A stretch of DNA of 21,808 nt from an uncultured Collinsella sp. (GTDB lineage Bacteria > Actinomycetota > Coriobacteriia > Coriobacteriales > Coriobacteriaceae): the NCBI GenBank assembly GCA_900544425.1, contig UQUX01000020.1, positions 1 to 21,808 on the forward strand, read 5' to 3'. Under the pieces are notes generated by a model. It did not search any database and was not told where the DNA came from. It saw only the letters and a program-made list of their open reading frames with translations. How positions within the stretch are numbered: position 1 is the stretch's first letter; each line of letters opens with the position of its first letter. The translations under genes and the position numbers were made by a program. Positions 20,023 through 21,808 of the stretch are shown in pieces.

Positions 20023-21486
20023 ATGTCAGATACGAAGGCGAAGAAGACAAACAGACGTTTTAAGTTCAAATTACCGCATGTCTATACGATCATGTTCTTG
20101 CTGATCGTTGTCTTTGCGGTCCTGACTTGGATCGTTCCCTCTGGTCAGTATCAACGCAAGACGATTTCGACGGCGGCGGGCGAGCGTGAAGTCGCCGTTG
20201 CTGGAACCTATGAACAGGTCGATAAGAACTACACCGATTCCGAGACCGGCGAGACCATCAATCTGGGCCAGGATATCTTCGCGGTTCTGCAAGCGCCCAC
20301 CAAGGGCATCCAAGAGGCTGCCGACGTCGTTGCGTTCGTCTTATTGATTGGCGGATCGTTCGCGATCATCACCAAGACCAACGCTTTGAATGCCGGCATG
20401 AGCCGTGTGATTAAAAAGCTCAAGAACAAGGACATCCTCATCATTCCCATCACGATGACGTTGCTGTCCATTTGCGGCACTACGTTTGGTATGTCTGAGG
20501 AAGCCCTGCCGTTCTATGCCATCTTCATTCCCATCATGATGGGTATCGGTTATGACTCGATGACGGCATTCATCATCTGCTTCCTTGGTCCTAACCTGGG
20601 ATATTGTGCTTCGACCATCGACCCGTTTAATGTTTTGATCGCCCAAGGCATCATTGGCATCGAGGGTAATCCGCAACTGTGGCTGCGCGCCGTTTCTTGG
20701 GTCATCTTCACTGCCGTCGGTATCGCATGGGCCATGCGCTACGCCATGCGCGTCAAGAAAAACCCCGAGTCGTCCATTGTGTACGAGGACGATAAGCTCA
20801 AGCGTATTGAGTTTTCCGTGACCGATGCCTCCATCGAGGAAGAGTTCACGATCCGTCAGAAGCTCGTGCTTATTGATTTTGCTTGCGGTATGGGCATTAT
20901 CGTCTGGGGTCTTGTTACCCAGGGCTGGTACATGAATCAGATTTCCGCCGTATTCCTTGGCATGGGCTTGCTTGCCGGTATCCTGGGCGGCCTTGACCAG
21001 CAGACGATCGCAGAGGAGTTCGTTAAGGGTCTCGCCGACTTTGCGTACGCTGCCGTCGTTATCGGTATCGCTCGCGGTATTCTGGTCATCGCCGAGGGCG
21101 GCATGATCATCGACACCATCCTCCAGGCGCTCGCTACCGCGCTCGCCGGTGCACCCGCCGCCGTCTACACCACGTTTATGTATGTCGTCCTTGGCCTGCT
21201 CTCTTTGCTGGTTCCCTCGAGTTCTGGCCTGGCAGCGCTCACCATGCCCGTTATGGGCCCCCTGACCGAGCTCATGGGCCTCAATCCCGAGGCGGCCGTC
21301 ACCGCGCTCCAGTTTGCCAACCAGACCATCAACACCATCAGCCCCGTGGCGGGTATGACGGTCGCCGGCCTTGCCGTGGCTAAGATTTCGTTTGGCCAAT
21401 GGTGGAAGACCATTTGGAAGTTCTTCATCTTCATGGTCGTGTTTGGCTTGGTCATTACTGCCATTTCCGGCATGCTTCCGGCGTAG
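20023..21486 (+). CDS. YfcC-family membrane carrier
   Basis: 487 residues with about 10-12 hydrophobic segments after a basic cytoplasmic start (AKKTNRRFKFKLPHVYTIMFLL). It fits the YfcC group of the C4-dicarboxylate/basic amino-acid anaerobic carrier family: TWIVPSGQY after the first helix, an extracellular loop, VVAFVLLIGGSFAIITKTNALNAGM, TTFGMSEEALPFYAIFIPIMM, GPNLGYCASTIDPFNVLIAQG and, near the end, ALQFANQTINTISPVAGMTVAGLAVAKISFGQWWK. It is likely a secondary transporter for an organic acid, amino acid or small peptide. ATG 20023 with TTGGAGG 6 nt upstream is chosen; the upstream open frame to 19828 crosses the hairpin and operator. An amidohydrolase begins 9 nt after its stop, which suggests import of an amide- or acyl-amino-acid-type substrate. 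The exact substrate is unknown. Confidence 0.88.
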   Translation: MSDTKAKKTNRRFKFKLPHVYTIMFLLIVVFAVLTWIVPSGQYQRKTISTAAGEREVAVAGTYEQVDKNYTDSETGETINLGQDIFAVLQAPTKGIQEAADVVAFVLLIGGSFAIITKTNALNAGMSRVIKKLKNKDILIIPITMTLLSICGTTFGMSEEALPFYAIFIPIMMGIGYDSMTAFIICFLGPNLGYCASTIDPFNVLIAQGIIGIEGNPQLWLRAVSWVIFTAVGIAWAMRYAMRVKKNPESSIVYEDDKLKRIEFSVTDASIEEEFTIRQKLVLIDFACGMGIIVWGLVTQGWYMNQISAVFLGMGLLAGILGGLDQQTIAEEFVKGLADFAYAAVVIGIARGILVIAEGGMIIDTILQALATALAGAPAAVYTTFMYVVLGLLSLLVPSSSGLAALTMPVMGPLTELMGLNPEAAVTALQFANQTINTISPVAGMTVAGLAVAKISFGQWWKTIWKFFIFMVVFGLVITAISGMLPA

Positions 21487-21495
21487 GTGGTTGTG

Positions 21496-21808
21496 ATGTC
21501 TGATCGTTTGACGGTCCTGACGTCTAAGAGCGTCTTTACCGGTACGGGGGACCTGCCGTTTGAAGGTTTCGTAGCGGTCCGTGGCAATCGAATTGAGGCT
21601 GTTGGCACCAAGTGTGAGCTAGCTTCGTATTTGACCCAGGCGGACGAGGTAGTTGACCTGGGCGACCGCACCGTCATGCCTGGCCTGATCGATGTGCATA
21701 CCTTCTATACAGGCTGGGCGCTGCGGACGTTGGGGCCTGATCTGTCCGGCATCGCTGATGCCAAAGAGGCCGTGTTGCTCTTGCGTGCATGGAAAGAAGA
21801 TCGTCCGG
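21496..21808 (+). CDS. Amidohydrolase family protein, N-terminal part (3' end outside window)
   Basis: The first 104 residues are visible. A beta-sandwich start (LTVLTSKSVFTGTGDLPFEGFVAVRGNRIEAVG) and VVDLGDRTVMPGLIDVHTFYTGWAL are typical of YtcJ/amidohydrolase-3-type enzymes, which hydrolyse amide or related bonds with a metal centre. The first metal motif is normally H-x-H; here it reads HTF, so one histidine is replaced by Phe. ATG 21496 has AGGTGG 5 nt upstream; a GTG directly precedes it at 21493. It is co-transcribed with the carrier, 9 nt apart. The remaining metal ligands are beyond the window, so activity cannot be judged. Confidence 0.85.
   Translation, partial: MSDRLTVLTSKSVFTGTGDLPFEGFVAVRGNRIEAVGTKCELASYLTQADEVVDLGDRTVMPGLIDVHTFYTGWALRTLGPDLSGIADAKEAVLLLRAWKEDRP

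Noticed and set aside
20341..21399. 352-codon open frame antisense to the YfcC-type carrier
   Set aside because: Shadow of a membrane protein gene; the translation is His/Asp/Gly-rich with no recognisable domain.

Overview
The window reads as chromosomal DNA of a GC-rich, Gram-positive gut actinobacterium of the Coriobacteriia, most likely Collinsella or a close relative. The signs are a lipoprotein with a typical lipobox, a wall-anchored protein ending in an LPxxG signal and basic tail, TAGAAT-like -10 boxes, a TCGAAC-type SOS box, GTG and TTG starts behind strong Shine-Dalgarno sites, and high GC at third codon positions. The genus is inferred from protein style; no ribosomal or tRNA gene is present to confirm it.

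Layout. 1-313: end of a Gfo/Idh/MocA-type oxidoreductase. 481-1347: endonuclease IV (nfo). 1495-4600: a polar amino-acid ABC transporter (lipoprotein, hairpin terminator, permease with an unusual extracellular N-terminal domain, ATPase), closed by a strong hairpin shared with the opposite strand. 4718-5888 (minus): a flavodoxin and a DUF3793 protein with an added cysteine cluster. 6062-6445: a small membrane-anchored heavy-metal (HMA) protein behind a CsoR-like palindrome. 6718-9270: an 850-residue sortase-anchored surface protein. 9267-11190 (minus): a YolD-like protein and an UvrX/UmuC-type Y-family polymerase behind a textbook SOS promoter. 11375-11950: a shortened relative of iron-dependent alcohol dehydrogenases, flanked by an inverted pair of 28-bp repeats. 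12150-13844: glucose-6-phosphate isomerase. 13986-16854 (minus): a three-gene accessory operon (unknown protein, ClpP-like protease, TraG/VirD4-like ATPase without membrane helices). 17344-18910: two HAD-family phosphatases. 19061 to the end: a GntR/UTRA regulator, a YfcC-type carrier and the start of an amidohydrolase, apparently one catabolic locus with a near-perfect operator.

How the genes work together. The ABC genes form an import system in which the hairpin after the binding-protein gene should give more binding protein than membrane parts. The polymerase and YolD overlap by 8 nt and share the LexA-type promoter, so they are a damage-inducible translesion pair. The GntR gene, the palindrome at 19958-19980, the carrier and the amidohydrolase look like a regulated uptake-and-hydrolysis unit.

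The strongest candidate for something undescribed is the 13986-16854 operon. A ClpP-type peptidase with an intact Ser-His-Asp triad is translationally coupled (8-nt overlap) to a soluble VirD4-like ATPase, with an unrecognised 296-residue protein in front and four spaced direct repeats in its leader. No relaxase, mating-pair gene or integrase accompanies it. It could be the remnant of a conjugative element or a self-contained ATPase-protease system; the sequence alone does not decide.
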